Origin: Apus apus
Lineage: Eukaryota; Chordata; Aves; Apodiformes; Apodidae
Assembly (NCBI RefSeq): GCF_020740795.1
Contig: NC_067295.1
Span: 2,604,501-2,668,500, forward strand
Reading direction: 5' to 3'
Length of the DNA stretch: 64,000 nucleotides
Positions 1 to 14,800 of this stretch are shown piece by piece. Made by a program: the position numbers and the translations under genes. The notes beneath the pieces were generated by a model. The model saw nothing but the letters and a program-made list of their open reading frames with translations, ran no database searches and was not told the DNA's origin. Every line of letters starts with the position of its first letter. Positions within the stretch are counted from its first letter, which is position 1.

Positions 1-109
1 CAGCTGTTCTCCCCCAGCTTGGCTACACAAGGTTTGTGCTCCAAAATAACCTTTCACTTTCTGGAAATCAGTTGGGGATTTGTCATGGAGTCGAGCAGGA
101 GATACTCAC

Positions 110-2850
110 AGAGATTTTGGTGAAGATGGAGAGGAGGAGCGACAGGCTGGAGAGGTACATCCGGATCCTCTCCCCTCCAAACCTTCGCTGGAGATACTCG
201 GGCATCGTGACAATCTGCCAGGAGGAAAGAGACTGATTGCTGCCCTGTCCAGGCCCCCTCCTCAGGGATTGTCCCAAGGAAGATAAGGGGACAGCTGTAT
301 TCCCAGAGCAGGGCTTAGGAGCTTCAAAGGACAGGGGTGACAGCCCTCTGGGGAGCAGGGGACCTGGCTGAGGCCACCTGCCCACAGGCTCAGGGCACTT
401 CTACATACCCCAGATGAGATGTAGACTGGCACAAACACCCAGGCCAGTGCCAGGAGAGCATAGGTTGCCTGTGGGAAGGAGGAACATGACACAGATAGAA
501 AAAACACCAATCCTGCAGCAGCTTGACACTGACCCTGCAGTGCCAGACCTCATCCACCAGACCTGGCCCAGCCCCAACTCACCCTCAAATGCACATTTTC
601 ATTCCCAAATAGCTTCAGACAGCAGGCACAGGGACACGAGGCAGTGGTGGAGATCCCCCTGGCATCCCCACCAGCAGGAGCCCACTCCCCTCAGCCCCAC
701 AGCTCCTGACCCAATGTTTCCCACTAACTCCTTGAGCCCCAAACAAGCCAAATACCCTATTTTTGCTGCAGAACCCCAGGACTTTGGAAGTGCTAAGTGG
801 GGAATCAGGGACCGCGTGACCGATCCAGCTGGACTTGGAAGCTCTGCACTAAAATGTCCTTTTCCCTGAGCACGTGGGCTCGAGTTGACCCCGAACCTCC
901 TGTACGTGCACTAGACGCGGCGAGGCTGTCAGCAGGCTTGTGTTAATTACCCCCTGCACGACTCCTCCCAAGCCTTTCGAGATGAAGCCGCCGTGCAACG
1001 TGCCCTGTGCTGCGACACAGCTCCAGACACTCATTTTCCTAAGAACGCGACCCACTCCTTACGTTCCACTCGAAGCCGGTGACAGCGATCCCGCCGGCAG
1101 CGCCGCTCCCGGCCAGCCCGATGAAGAGCCCCGAGCCCTCGCTGCTGGCGAAGAGCGAGGCGCCGATCTGTGGAGGAGCAGGGGAGGTGCTGGGGGTGGC
1201 AGGGGGGTGCCCTGGCAGGGGGGTGCCCTGGCAGGGGGGTGCCCGCAGCTGGGCACAGCCCTCGTGCCAGCCAGACCAGCTTTCGTGCTTCCCCAGCATT
1301 GCAGCCCCGAAGGGATAACTCAGTGAGAGGAGGAGGGAAAAACGGCATCAGAACAGGAGCAGCAGAGCACAGACCTCCCCTGAAAGCAAAGATCCACCAG
1401 GTGTGTTGAGGGATGTGTATGGATTTTGCAGGCAAAAGCCTTAACAGACTCCAAGCCAGGTAGCCATGAGCCTCAGCAACCACAGCTCCTGCACATCCAG
1501 CTCATCGAGCATCCCCAGTGGGTTTTGGATGGACTTCTCTGCATTTGCCATGGTGCACCCTGCCTGGAGGTGGCCCTGGGCAAGCAGGTAGTGCCAGACA
1601 CAGGAAGGACCTACAACCAGTTTGTCAAGATCATACTGAAATAAGAGGAGGGAACAAAGAAACTTAGGACCCCTGTGTCTTGTTGGAGTCACCTGGGCCA
1701 GTGGAGACAGTTTGATTCCAAGGACCCCTTCTGACAAACAGAGGAACCTATGAGGAGAATCAACAAGCCATGTGGGCTCTAGCACCCAGTGTGTAATCAG
1801 AAGGGAAAGGCAGCTCAAAGGACATGGATCCTGGCAGGAGGAGGTGCACAGGGTGGGGGAAGGTGAGAAAGCAGGGGCACAGGCAAGGGAATTCGGTAGG
1901 AGAGGGAATGGTGCTGGATGTCCTGCAGGTGTCACAAGAGGGACAGAGGGCTCTACTTACTGGCCACCATGCCATGTCTCTGCCAGCAAGGAAGTAGCCA
2001 CTGACGGTGTTCCTGTTCACCCTGCATGAGGACTGGGAGGAGAAAAGATCAGCACAGAGAACCCTTCCCTACAAACCCAGACAAGACACCAAGAAACCAA
2101 GAACCAAGTCTCCCAGACAAGAAGCCAAGAGACAGAAGACTCTAGATAATTAATGGGAGATCTCTGCAACTCAAGCTAATTACATTAAACCGTGGCTGCA
2201 CCCCGAGTACCTGGAGCCATTCATAGCAAAGGAGACACCCCAAGAGGGGGAAGCACAGAGGATGTGCCCATCCCACCTCCATCCCACACAGACAGGTTGG
2301 CTAATAGGGCCCAGCTTTGGCTAGGATTTTTCTGTAAGGCAGAATAAATGGGCTGTGGAGAAGAGCCTCTGTCTGAAGCCGCAGGTAGCCGAGGGCTTTT
2401 TCTGCTGAGCAGGGCATTTGTCTCAACACCCTTTAATAGACAAGCAGGAAATCTGCTTACACCCAGCAGATGGGAGATCAGGGGAGAGGTTTGTGGTTAA
2501 TTCTACCTTGTTGTCAGGGTCTTGGAGTCACTCTGGAGGGGGTGAGAGGGGTGGAGGGTTCATACAACAGACCAGCACAGGTGCAGCACAACACACAAAA
2601 TACATAACAAGTGCAAACTACAACAGGATAATAAGAGAGGCTTTCAAAATATTCTGTACAGAAAAGACAGTCCTGAAAAAAACTGAAGACTATTCCAAAA
2701 AGAAACCAGAGAGGGAAGAAGAGGAAATGCTCTTACCCAGATTCCCACTGCAATGTTTAAGGAAAAATAAACCACTATGACAACAAGGTCAGCAACGCTG
2801 AACTGCTGCAAGGGGCTGAAGGACCCAGCAGTGGAGTTGCCCTCCATCAT
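110..2850 (-). CDS. SLC5A10: SLC5A10 (SGLT5), first five coding exons, partial
   Basis: Sodium-coupled sugar cotransporter of the plasma membrane; the human protein transports mannose and fructose in kidney. Five minus-strand coding exons can be read: 2850-2737, 2032-1961, 1167-1063, 468-409 and 214-110. All are phase 0, with AG acceptors and GT donors (GTAAGA, GTAAGT, GTAAGG, GTATGT, GTGAGT). They encode about 152 of roughly 596 residues; the rest lies beyond the left edge. Visible family text includes [20 protein letters not shown] (TM1), [32 protein letters not shown] (sodium and substrate core), [18 protein letters not shown] and [20 protein letters not shown]. Exon 2 needs the acceptor before TCCTCATGC, which restores the conserved [10 protein letters not shown]. 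The start is an ATG-ATG pair at 2850/2847; either could be used. SLC5A9 is the nearest alternative, but the sequence and the PRPSAP2 neighbour favour SLC5A10. Confidence 0.9.
1197..1244. repeat. Three perfect copies of a 16-bp G-rich tandem repeat
   Basis: The unit TGGCAGGGGGGTGCCC occurs three times head to tail (1197-1212, 1213-1228, 1229-1244) in the SLC5A10 intron between the exons at 2032-1961 and 1167-1063, about 30 bases upstream (in gene direction) of the latter. It is a minisatellite-like repeat, with runs of six G on the plus strand. No function is visible. Confidence 0.9.
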
Positions 2851-5310
2851 TCCTCTACCTCCTCCTCCATCCTCAGCCTCACACAGACACTCACTGAATT
2901 AGTAACTCGTTAGCAGCTCAAGGGCATTTATCATTAATCAAGCCAGCAGCAGGAGCTCTGCTTCCAACGGCCTTTGGGGGCAGCCTGGCTGCCTCCCACC
3001 CTTTCCTGTCCCCACTGCCCTGAGGCACACGGGGTCCAGGCAAGCACCTCGATTTGTGTCTCACAAACAAGCAGCTATTGAACCCCCATTTCCTTGGAGT
3101 TTCTGCTTCTGCAGTGATTTTGAAGCAGCAGCAGCCCTGGTCCAAGCTATTAATGGGTTTCTGTGAAGGTGTCTCAGGGTACAGGACCCCAGCAGGTGCC
3201 TCAAATCCAGATATTGCTGGACAAGAAACTATAAGGGTTTTTGTCTTCTAGAAGCTGTAAACCAAATCCAAGTACTCTTCTTGCAGATACTGTCTGGAAA
3301 CAATTTACATGGCCTTCTGCCTAGTTAACTACTGCAGAAATTGCTGAATAAAGCAGTTTTAAGTGTTCTTTACATTTGAGGGATCCTAGAGAAGTACCTC
3401 CAAGAATATCTGGTGTTTCTGGTGATCTGATGTTTTTACTTCTGGGAAAAGCACGTAGAGATGAGGCAGCTCTGATGTAATAAAAGGGGTATGGAAAATG
3501 CCCGAGTGAAGTCACACAGGTTTTGCTCCCTTTCAATATCCCCAGTACTATGAAAAGCCAAAGGACCAGTAATCATGTCTTAGAACCACAACTCTTCCCA
3601 AATTCTTGAGTCCTAATCTATCTAGTACCTGCATGGCACAAAACTAGGCAATGTTGGGGGTTTTCTACAAGCTAAAGCAACAAACACTGGAGTGACATGA
3701 ACATCTGAAGTGGAGCCTCAGCACTTCAGCAAGGGCTGACCAGCAGAAGGCTCATGGAATGGATGAAGCTGTTTCTCCAAAGGCCAACATGAAACAACCT
3801 TTGATTTTAATGGGCTTGGGTATTCACAGTAATCACACTGTTTGCTGCAGTGGCTCATTTTCAAGGGGCAGCAGCTCTCCAACCATGCATCACAAGGTCT
3901 CACTAATAAACACACTGCAACTACCATGCCTCTCAGCCCAACAGCCAAGCATGTTCCTCCTCTCTGAAATAGCCACCCACACAACCAGGAGCAGGTCTGC
4001 ACCCTGGTGAGAGGAACCAAAGTTCTGCCTCACTGCCCAGCTGGAATTCAACCCACATTAGCACATTCAAAGCACACAAAAGTGTTAATACCTCAGCTTG
4101 GTGTATCTATTAACATCCCTGAAGTGTTTAATAACCCACTGCCATTAACATACAACCCAGGACAGCCAGGTATTTGGTCACTGCACAGAGCACACCTCTC
4201 TGGGGAGGGCTGCAGAAATCAAACAGGACAGTCTGACAAGAAATAAGCTCACAGTATGAAGAACAGTGTTATCTGAACAGAAACGTGCAATTGCTTCAAT
4301 AAAATCACTTGCTGAATGTACCACCAAGATCAAATACTGTAGATCTTTTAGCAATACCCAGGTCTTCCAGCCACAGTCCAGGCCTCCATCGTTCCCAGTG
4401 CTGTGCCAGGACAGAAAGGGGAAGGAGTTTTTACCCTTAAAAGTAAATAAACCTTCCAAAGCCTTTGGATTTCGCCTCAAGCAGACAGAAATGGTGTCTA
4501 CAAAGGTTAATTTTCACTTCTGGTTTTGACCATGCCAAAAGTTTTATACTCACTTGCAGGACATTCTGATGGAGAGTGATGAGACCAAACAATGCCTAAA
4601 TGCTCATCAACTCCAGTACCATTTTCTGTGCAACAGGGGAACTTCAATTTTCCAAGGCTGGAAGCTCACAGCTGATCACTGCACCCACGGGTATGTGAGG
4701 ATGGCTGGGAAAACCAACCTGAACAAGCTCTGCACTGTGGCCATATTTTTTAGTACATCCGTATGTTCAGGGCAGGCTACAAACCTCTGAAAAAAACCCA
4801 CAAACACTTACCTGCAATGAGCTGAACTGGATTTTACCAGCTGGAACCTCTGCCTCCCTCAATATTCCCAAATCCCTGTTGTTCCTCGACTTCCAGCCAT
4901 AGATTTAGTTCCCTCCCACACTCCTCAAAGCAAAGCAGCACACTGGGAGCACACTGGAAGTGCCAAATTACAACCAATCTCAACAGATTTGTGACAGCAC
5001 CTGCAACTGGATGGTGAAAGGTTCTATTTTGTGTTCCATGAGTCTGCTCAGCAGAAGCCAGGCTGGAAAATGACAAGGACCAGCATTAAGGAAAAGCAGC
5101 CTCTCCCCCTCATCTGCAGGTGTTTCACCAAGCAAAATGCACATTATTCTTGCCACCAAGAAGCCTGAATCCTGTTCCTATTCCAAAGTTACACACTAGC
5201 ATAAAAGAATCAAATCCCCCCTCAGTTTCCTTCAGTAATACAGTATCTGCAAATCACTTGAAGGGGACTCGCTTTAGAAGACCAGGGACTAGGACATGAT
5301 CATTTTTAGA
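2851..5310. other. Intergenic: SLC5A10 promoter side and PRPSAP2 tail side
   Basis: About 2.5 kb between the SLC5A10 start codon and the inferred 3' end of PRPSAP2, both on the minus strand. The SLC5A10 5' UTR and promoter must lie at its left end, but no CpG island or clear TATA box is evident, which suits a tissue-restricted gene. I see no coding exon, known repeat family or RNA gene here. Confidence 0.5.
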
Positions 5311-5848
5311 AAGCTCACACAAAACAAGTCTTTATTCTTCATTGCAGAAAATAAATACAGGTGCATATTTCATATGCTTTTCTATAAAAGCACTCCTACA
5401 AAACCACTGAACTGCATACAACAGTACAACCTTTTTGGCTTTTAAAATGCAAATATTATACAGTCACTTCATTTTATTCATTTTCAAGCACTTGTAGCAA
5501 GCAGCTTTGGAGAAGGAATGCTTAATTTAGAAGCCAAATTCTTGCCTCAAGTGTTTTGTGGGCTTTTTCCATCATTTATGTAGTGCAACTAGCCTAAAAG
5601 CAACTAGAACAGGTTTGGGTTTTTTTTTGTAAAATGTTTATTCCCCACCCACCCCCCCACCAAAAAAAAAAAACCCTGCAAAGAAAAGAAAAAAATAAAA
5701 GCTCTTAAAAACTGTTCTACCTTGATACTTAAACCAAGAGAAACAAAAAGTGGCTCAATAAAAATGTTAAGGTTAAGCATGATGCTTCACAGCTCGTTAT
5801 CTGTTTGCTTCCAGTTTGGCCCAGGGTGTTTCCTTAGATTAAAAAGCA
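5311..5848 (-). other. PRPSAP2: PRPSAP2 3' UTR with candidate poly(A) signals
   Basis: An AT-rich stretch follows the PRPSAP2 stop codon. On the minus strand AATAAA signals occur at 5642-5637 and at 5336-5331. The second, followed by lower-complexity intergenic sequence, is taken as the likely main end, giving a 3' UTR of about 0.54 kb. The exact cleavage site is inferred. Confidence 0.5.
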
Positions 5849-8800
5849 TTAATCATCCAGTCCTATATTCCTGAAAAGGTACGACATGGACTCCCCATTA
5901 TGGATCCTGCGAATGGCTTCCGAGAGGATCATGCTGATATCCACAGTCTTGATTTTGGGGCACTGGAGTTTTTGTATTTCATGTGGAATTGTGTTTGTAA
6001 CAACCACCTAGAGAAGGGAAAAAATGATCAGAAAGACACAGCTCTTAGGTTCTCCACCTCCCATATCAGAACCGCAAGAGGGAATGTCCGTGTATCCATG
6101 GATACTAATGGCACTGTCCTTCCTCTCTTTCCTTTTGCCACGCAGGTCCTAAGGAAGGTACAGAAATATCCCACCCACTGAGGGAAAAGCCTGCTGACAC
6201 TGGCAGTTGGTCACCTCCCAGTTTCCCGCTGCTACAGTTTAAGGATGCATAGATGCTAATATTCCAGCACACAAATCCATGCTAAGGAAGCCTGAGCCTA
6301 GAAACCTCCTGGCTAAATTCTTACTGCCAGTATATTTTAACGATCAAGTCAGGAGAAAATTTCTGGTTTACAAAACCCAAACCCATCTGACCAGAAACTC
6401 AGAATCCGTGCTTACTTCATCAATGGCAGATTCCTCTATCAGCCTGGGAGCATCTGAAGACAACAGGCCATGTGTGGCCATCACAAAGATCTTGTAGGCC
6501 CCCCTCTCCTTCAGAGTCTCAGCTGCAGCAAGAAAGCTGTCAACGTCATCTATGATGTCATCCTGTGGAGGTAAGATGGAGTCAGGGAGGGCTCACCATG
6601 CCCTCAGAGAGATAACACAGCACACCCACACGGACATTACAGCTTTTCCAAGTATGACAGTTTACAGCCAATCCAGAATGAGGATTTTACTGAAGCTGTT
6701 CTTCAGACACCTGAGCTAGATGATAAGTGCAGAAGAGCGGAGTCCAAAACTACTACAGCACCAAAGGGCAGAGGGAGTGCTCTGTGAGGGGAAGAGGGAA
6801 AAGCCAAGGCAACGGACATTGATTCAGAGTCCACACTAACAGAAAAGTGCCCTTTCCCATAACACGCCCAGAGATCACACTCTGCTTTAGGAAAACCATC
6901 AGACTGCATCATCTTTACTTCCCCGGCATTTCTGAACCCCCAGAACAGAAACATGCTGGTTTCCCCTCGTCTCATGTATCAGCACCACTGTCCAGAGGAG
7001 TTTCATAAGCACTTTAACTGAAATTGATCCGGTCTCTCCATGGAAACAAAGTCCAAATGCTGCTTTTCAGCATGGATCACTTCACAGTTCACACAGTCAG
7101 CTTCAGTAAGAGCTCAGAATACTGCCTCATGGTATGAAAAGTGGTATAAGAAGTGCATTATTGAGAGCCCACCATCAACCAAACTGTAGTTGCTGATACA
7201 GCAGAAAATCTACTTGATTTATGCAAATTCATCATATTTAACACAATTTACCAGAAGCTACAGCATCTTACTTACCACGATGATAGCTATTCTTCCTCCT
7301 ACATCTCCCACAACTGTGATGGGTGGTTTTTCCTTGGGAATCAGCACTGATTAATGGCAGGTTTTTTTAGAGGAGTAGAAAGGAGAAAGAGAAAGTTTAT
7401 ACAATTTACTTCAACTGTAGAAGGGTCTGCTTTGCATGAGTTGCTACTTACAGAGCAGAAAAGCAAAAACTGTTCCAACCATCACAGTATTATTGGGAAA
7501 AGTATTCTTGGGAAATTTTCATACATAAGTGATTGTTTTAAGCTTAACCAAAGTATTAACTACATCAATTTACACTCAAATTCTTAACCAATTCAGTTAA
7601 CTCTTAATTTTAGTATAGAGAATATAGTAGCTTGCAAACACAACCAGTTCAATCACCCAACTGAGATCCAGGATAGGTTTATGGAGTGAAGTTTTGCTTG
7701 TGCAGCTACAGCTCACACCCACATTCAGCAAGGTTGCTCTGTCAAGGCCTGGGATGTTAACACAGCTCCTCTCAAGCCCAGTGTCAGCTCAGGTTATTAG
7801 CTCCAAGTGCCAGAAAAATTACAACAAAAAAGTAGTTTAAAAGTGGGGCCTCTCTGCCAGGGGCTCTTGTGACTAGCTATAATGACACAGCCCCTTCTGC
7901 ACAGGGCAGAGACCTCACGTACAGCCCAGCACTAAAACCATGGACAAACAGCAACAAAAAGGATTTCCCCCCCAGCCCTACTAAGAGAAGAGGAATCTTC
8001 TTTCCCCCAAAGACCCTTTCTGATGGTCCCTCAGTGCCAGCCTCATCTCCCCAACCCACCAAAAAGGACAGGTGAACACTTTGACACACAGACTTACTTA
8101 CTGGGTATCTCCAAACTGGGGTGAATGGCAGCAACATTTTTGGCTGTGGGTGGTGAGTGCCGACCATCCACCATGTCAGACTCTGCATCCTGAGCTTCCC
8201 CGTGGATCACAGCGATTCCCAACCGCAAGCGCTCAGCGAATGATTGTGCCCTGGAGGGAAAGGGTCACAACAAAAGATGCATGTTATATTTCAAATAATT
8301 CACATACATACACTCCTAGTCTATTTCCATTTTACTTCTAACCTTTCGGAGGAAAAACTGAATTATCCTAAAATTTTAGGAAAGTGTGAAGGAAACCACT
8401 TGTCCCTTAGCATCTTGTTTTCACCAGGCTTATGAGAGTCAAAACAACCCTGAAAGTGCCCACATGGGCCTTGAAGCAGCAGGATAAATGCTGCAAGTCA
8501 GATAATTCTGGTAACTCCCTTCTGTTTAGCCAAACTGTCAAAACACATTCCTAGTCTTTGGCATTCTTGATATCTCATGCTTTAGCAGGTCTGATCCAAC
8601 ACTAACTGAGAATAGCTTAGATGTCTGGACCGTCCACACTTAATAGGAAAAAAAAATATTCACATGAAAACTGGAAACAAGTGTTCACCTGCTTGTTTTT
8701 AGCAAGATGTGCACTAAATAGACAATATCCCTGACTTCCTGACACAGAACTTCAGATATCCTACAGAAAAGAGAATACAGACAATCATTTTTCCTGACAA

Positions 8801-11800
8801 ACCACTGTTCAAATTTTAACAGCCTGGATTTTTACCAGATTACAAAGTTCCTTCACTGTGCAGTATTTCTTCAGCTCAAATGAGACAATGATGTGAAGAA
8901 GTGTAAGGTTAGCTGGGGGAGTGAGGAAAGCAGAGAGTCAGGATAACAGGAATTTCACAGACAGTGCTTATATCCCAGATGCTGGAAGCAAGTAAAAATT
9001 AATGGATTCATCCTACCTTACCTTGCACACCCAAGAGCTCGGGATCTGGCCCGAGTCAGTGATCTAATCTCCTCCTGGTCAAAGGGAGCCTGGCATGTCC
9101 ACAATGAGTCACTCTGTTCTAACATTAGCATCTAAAACCTGTGGCCTGAATCACTTCCTTTACACTTAAGCCTTTTTTCACTACCCAGACAACTCAAAGT
9201 CCAGCAAATATTTGCCCATCGTGATGTTCAGTTAATTAAAAATGAAGAATCTTCTGCCCTGTGGTTATCATACTGTGTTTTTTTCAAGCAGTCAACTACA
9301 GATAAATTACAATTTCAAACATTCAGAGTTATGACTTAGGAGGCATAATCCTATCAACAAAACCATAATTGCTTCAAAATGCAATATTAAACTGAGTGAA
9401 GTTCAAAGTAACAGTACGATGATGTATTCATTTCCCAGTGAGTTCAGAAACCACAGAAACATTCTCAGCTTCAACAAGTAAAGGTTCTCTTGCAGCAGCA
9501 GACAGTCATCTGAAAAGAGTTTTCCATTATTAGGCCAATACATTAAATCACCCTCTGCCAATGTTCCACCTCAAATCCTGCTCTTAAATGCTCACATGTA
9601 CACGTGAAGCTAACCAATACAGCTCTGGGATCCTCACCTACACAAAGCAGGTACATGTGCAACTTATCTGTTTGATCAGGTGAAGGTATGTGCAGACTGT
9701 TGGCTGGCATGCACAATTAACTTAATGAGCATGAAACTGGTTCAACAAATGTCTGCCTGCTCTCAAGAGGCAATACTGACACCAAGTAAAAGAAATAAAT
9801 GGTCAAAGACAAACGTAACCTCACTGATCAAAACAAAAGAAATCACAAAAATTACTGCTGGAAAATGAAGACGACAGAAGTTGTTGCCCTCACTATATTT
9901 CTACACATTAAAGCATTTTGGATTTGCTACGTAAAATATCAAAACCTTCCTTACAAAGAGTATTGTGACTTATTGGCATGAAAATCTGGGTAAATTCAAA
10001 AACTATTTGCTTGTCACCACAGCAAATACATTATCTCTTAAACCATCATCCAACAGAACAGATGCCCTGCTGAGAGCAGTGTAATTCCCAAGAGTTTAGG
10101 AACAGTCAAACAAAAAGCTTCACGGATTAAGAACAGTCATTCGGCCAACAGGGACTTCACAATCAAAATAATCTCAAACACCAAACCCTGTTTCACCATA
10201 CTAGAGGCTAAGCCAGCTGTATTTAGGGTCTGATCAACCATGTTCCAAGACAGGACCATGCTAAGGAATTACTCTGGATTAATGGCATTCTGCTTCCAGC
10301 CATTTTTCTTTATTTACAGCACAAAAATGTATAACGTAAATGCACACAAACATAATATGATTAAACACCATATTTATCCTAAACACTGTATTGATTTACC
10401 TCATCCTTTCATTTGTTTGGTATTTTTACTCTTAGATTTATATTGCTTATGATGTAAAAACTACACATCTGACAAAGTTGAATTGGGAGGGATTTGAAGG
10501 CTGCATCTTCTGATTATTGGATACGTGTCCTTTGTTTGATCCTAAGAACAAAATCATGATAGAGATTTCCTGCTCTAACACAAGAGAGCAGATCTTACCC
10601 ACCTCTTTGCAGACGCAGGTGATTTGGCCACAATTACAGCATTCCTGTAGTCTGGTATCTGTAGTAAATAACAGATAGCAATGTCTACTTCATATCTTTA
10701 GACAAATTTAAGCTCAGTAAGAATCAGAGAACTTTATTTTGCCAGAAGAATGTTAACCGTCTATCATTAGACCTAAGAAAGCAACCTGAGGAATCCACGG
10801 TACATGATCAGAGTTCACAGCTCAGTAAAAACAGGTATTTAGAAAATTCAGTTAGAACTGTACCTTTCATAAACACCATGTTACATTACAGGTTACACAA
10901 AAGAAACTGCTTTTGAAGAACATCAGTGTCAAACAAAGCATTAAACAAAACAGGAAACCATCAAACTTAAAGTTTCCTGTTCAAGTTGTCTTCTGTGCAC
11001 ACAGTCTTTAACCACTAGAAAACATAGCATTTCATCTATTTCCTATTGTTTTCCCAAGTACACAAGGAAAGTACTGCCTCTCCATCACTCCACATCATAC
11101 TGACTCTTTATATGGATCAAAAGGGATTAAAATTCCCCATTCACTGCACTGATCCTGGAGTCACAGTCTAACGGTGCTGCAAACCATCTTCTACACAGAT
11201 CAGCACTAGAGGATGCAAAGGGGTAAGGCCAAGAAGCTGGGTTTATTTTGACATCCCACAGCTACAGCAGTCAGTTCTCACTGCACAGTCTGCTCCGAAG
11301 TTTGCTGCCCTGCCCCATTCTCATATTGGCTTTTCATCCCAAACTCCCTCTGTCCATTTAGTCAGAGTTCAAGTCCTCATCTCTCAAAGTTTCTTGTCAT
11401 AGTCTCCATTTTTCCTGCAGTGACTCCACGTCAGACTTGTCTTTCTTTGTCCATAACTTCTCCAGCTTTCCAGCACTGCCAGTCCTCCTACTCAAAAGCA
11501 ATCTCTGCTCCCTCTGATGTCTCCTCTTAACCCCTTTCCCACAAACTCAGCATCTTTCTTCATGGTGCTGCCCTGGGATGACCTGTCTGCCATGGAGAGC
11601 AGCACAGAGAACCTGTCTGTCCTTCCATCACCGCCATCATGACAGGCCACAGCCCCACTCAGCTGCAATAGCAACCAAAGTCCCACAGAGCAGATCCAAC
11701 CCTCAGATCCCAGTGTGAAGGGATTAAAGACTTCACTAAATACAAAATTTATGTGGTACAGTTGTAATTTCATAAATTTGGAGGGATGCTCTCCTGACAT

Positions 11801-14800
11801 GCAGTTCTTTGCCTTGCTGTCAGATGTTCAATACCAGTTCCAAAGCACAAAAATACTTGGGTTTTTTTTTTCAAACACAAGCAAGGTAAGCTCTTCCATC
11901 ATCTTATCCTCAAGCATACAAACCACGATGGCTGAATATTTCCAAAACCACTCTGCCTGAATTAAGCATCAAGGCAAAATTAAGTTCTGAGTTTGGCCAT
12001 GGGCTGAACGAACAGAAAACAAGAGCTTTGCTGAGGACATGTCAGGCAGCATTAACAATCTGAGCTGCTACTAACTCCAGCTATAATACTGGGAATTCAG
12101 CATGTTCTGTCCTTTACAAACACTTAGTTATACAACAGGCTACAGAGATTAACATGATGGAAGGTATGGACAAGGCAGGGCCTGTCACTTGACATAATAC
12201 AGGCTTTGATCTTGTTCAGACATCATTGCTTCATTTTTCCCCTGCCAAATTATCAAATTCGTTCTCAGCTCTTTAAAAATGAAGTCAGAAAGGCAGAAAT
12301 GTCATCCAAGAGATAGGAGGCCAACAGGAACTCCTTGTAACAAAGAGCTACATCACCCTACAATTAACATGTAGACATAGGAAAGAGAAGGTAGTACTGA
12401 ACTTTGCTAAGCATACAAAGGAAAAATCACCACATTATTTTTATACCTCAATAATTTCCCTGACTGGACTGTCTTCATCCCGGAACACCAAGAAATTCTC
12501 TTCACACCTATGCATAAATATCCAACACACAACTACTACAAGCCCCCATGTTCTTAACTTGGCTTAATTTTTAAACTCCACTCTTACCAAGCTGGACTTG
12601 ATTTCATGCTGCTCCATACACCACATCACAACTCCCATTTGAAACATTTCTCCTACTTTGGCATTCCCCATGCTGGATATACAGGGAGCTGCTGCCACCA
12701 AGAACTTGAGATGAACACTAAATTCTTCCTGAGCAGCACTGGATGGAACTTTTAAGAAAAGGCACTATAAATGACATGTCTGGTGAAAGTACTTGCCAAT
12801 ATAGATCCTATGTGATAGATCCATTAAGTCAGTTTTAGTTTTAAGCAAGTCATCTCATGGACAAGCAGAGGAATAAAGAATTAAAAACTGAAAGCATCTT
12901 GTAAGACCTCTCCACACATACTTCAGCAGATCTCTACACATGTTCATTTGTTACAACTGCACAGCAGTGCCAGACTCAAAGCTGCAATAATTCTTTGTAA
13001 ATCAAAATGTGCTTCAAGACTAAACCAGGAACAGTATCTTGTTATCAACCATAATCCATATGGTCAAACAACATATAAAGGCACAGCTTGTCTTATATGT
13101 ACATATTTGGTTTCCCACTTTTTTTTTCCCTTTTGTGCAATATTTCTGTTCTGGTATGCAAGATGTGGCAAAGCCAGAGCCTGGAGTTCTGTTCCATCAT
13201 CCTCTTTGACGTTAGTATCAAATTAAATTATAACAATAGATTCAAATGGTAACTGATTCCCAAACAGATTTTAGCACTGTCATAAAAAAATCACGTTGGG
13301 TTGGTTTGGGGTTTGTTTTTTTAATTTTTAATTAAGGCACTCATACCTCTATGAAAAGAAATAGCTTGGATTTAAAAGTAAGAGTGAGCTACGCCTTTTG
13401 TCTCAGCAGGAAGAAAGCATTTGCTGTATTTCACATCATCATTAGTCAGAGGCACAAGATGCATCTTCACCTACAATTATCATTTGCACAATTTGTATAC
13501 ATGGATCTACCAGTAGCACTTCTCAAAGCCCTTATAAAAAAAAAAAAAAAGGATGGAGACATGGATGCATGGAACATCAGAAGTTAAGCTCCTCAAGTCA
13601 AGACACGCTGAACAAAAAGCAGAATGTGATCAATAGGATCTCTCATCATTTACAGCTTCATTTCCAAAGTGTTTTCATAATGCAACATAAATTATACCTA
13701 CAAACAAGCAGTCCATCCCATAAATGCAAATTAAATTGGAAATAAGAAAGGAAGGGGACTTCTAATGCATGAAAATCCTCATTTAAAAAAAAAACAAATG
13801 AAACTAATTAGGGGAATATCTGTAAGAAGGTAGAAGAGCATCACTGCAGAGATAAGAAAATGCCAGATCTTCATGAAAGGAAAATTTAAGCCTGTGGGGA
13901 AAAAAAGAACCAACTGCCCCAACCGCACTCCTTGCCCCAGTATGACCTTCCCCCTTTAAAATTCCACTTGAAGAGTTAAACCTTTTCACAGGGATTTGTT
14001 TCAGAAACCTTGAGAAATAACAAAAAAATAAGTGAAAAAAACCCAAACTGCAATAGCAAGCCTCCCTCACCTCTTCTTGGATGTACTGTAGTAAGAATGG
14101 AGATGCTCTCAAGTTATCAACTGGAATATTGAAGAAGCCCTGTATTTCCTTCTGATGTAAATCCATGGTAATAAGATGAGTTAGTCCTTTAAAAAAAAGC
14201 CAACATAAAAAAAGACAGAGAAGCACGTCAAGAAAAGTAAAAGAGAACAACAGACATGCTCTTTATTTCTCTATTAAGTTTAACTGAAGTTTGTTCAGCA
14301 CAAGATCTCTAAACTGCAGTATAACAAGATGCTACATTTAGTGAAAGTACAGAGCGTATTAACTATGTCCCTTTTAAATGCCCTGGTATTATCATGTTTT
14401 GAGATTTCTACAGTGTCCTTTTAAAAAGAACCTCGGAACACTCAACATAACTGACTCAGTAGTGCCACACTGAGGCAGGTAAGATCTTTCACTGTTGGAC
14501 ATGTGACAAAATGGAAGCACTAACAACATAAATTGTTCTATGGCACATAGCAAGACCCTGGCACAGCCAACATTAAACTGCTGAGAAACAGGCCCAAATT
14601 CTAATAATCAAAATACTTCTCTCAAAATAAGAAACCAGATCATGCTGTGTTCATTGGAACCGCCCATTTTTCCCAGGAACAGGAGCAAAAGGAAAGGAGA
14701 AGAAAACAAAATGTGTTGAAGGCTGTGAAAATTCTCATTCTCCCACACGGTCTCAAATGCAAAGGACAGACACAAAATGCATTCATCAACAGGTAAAAAA

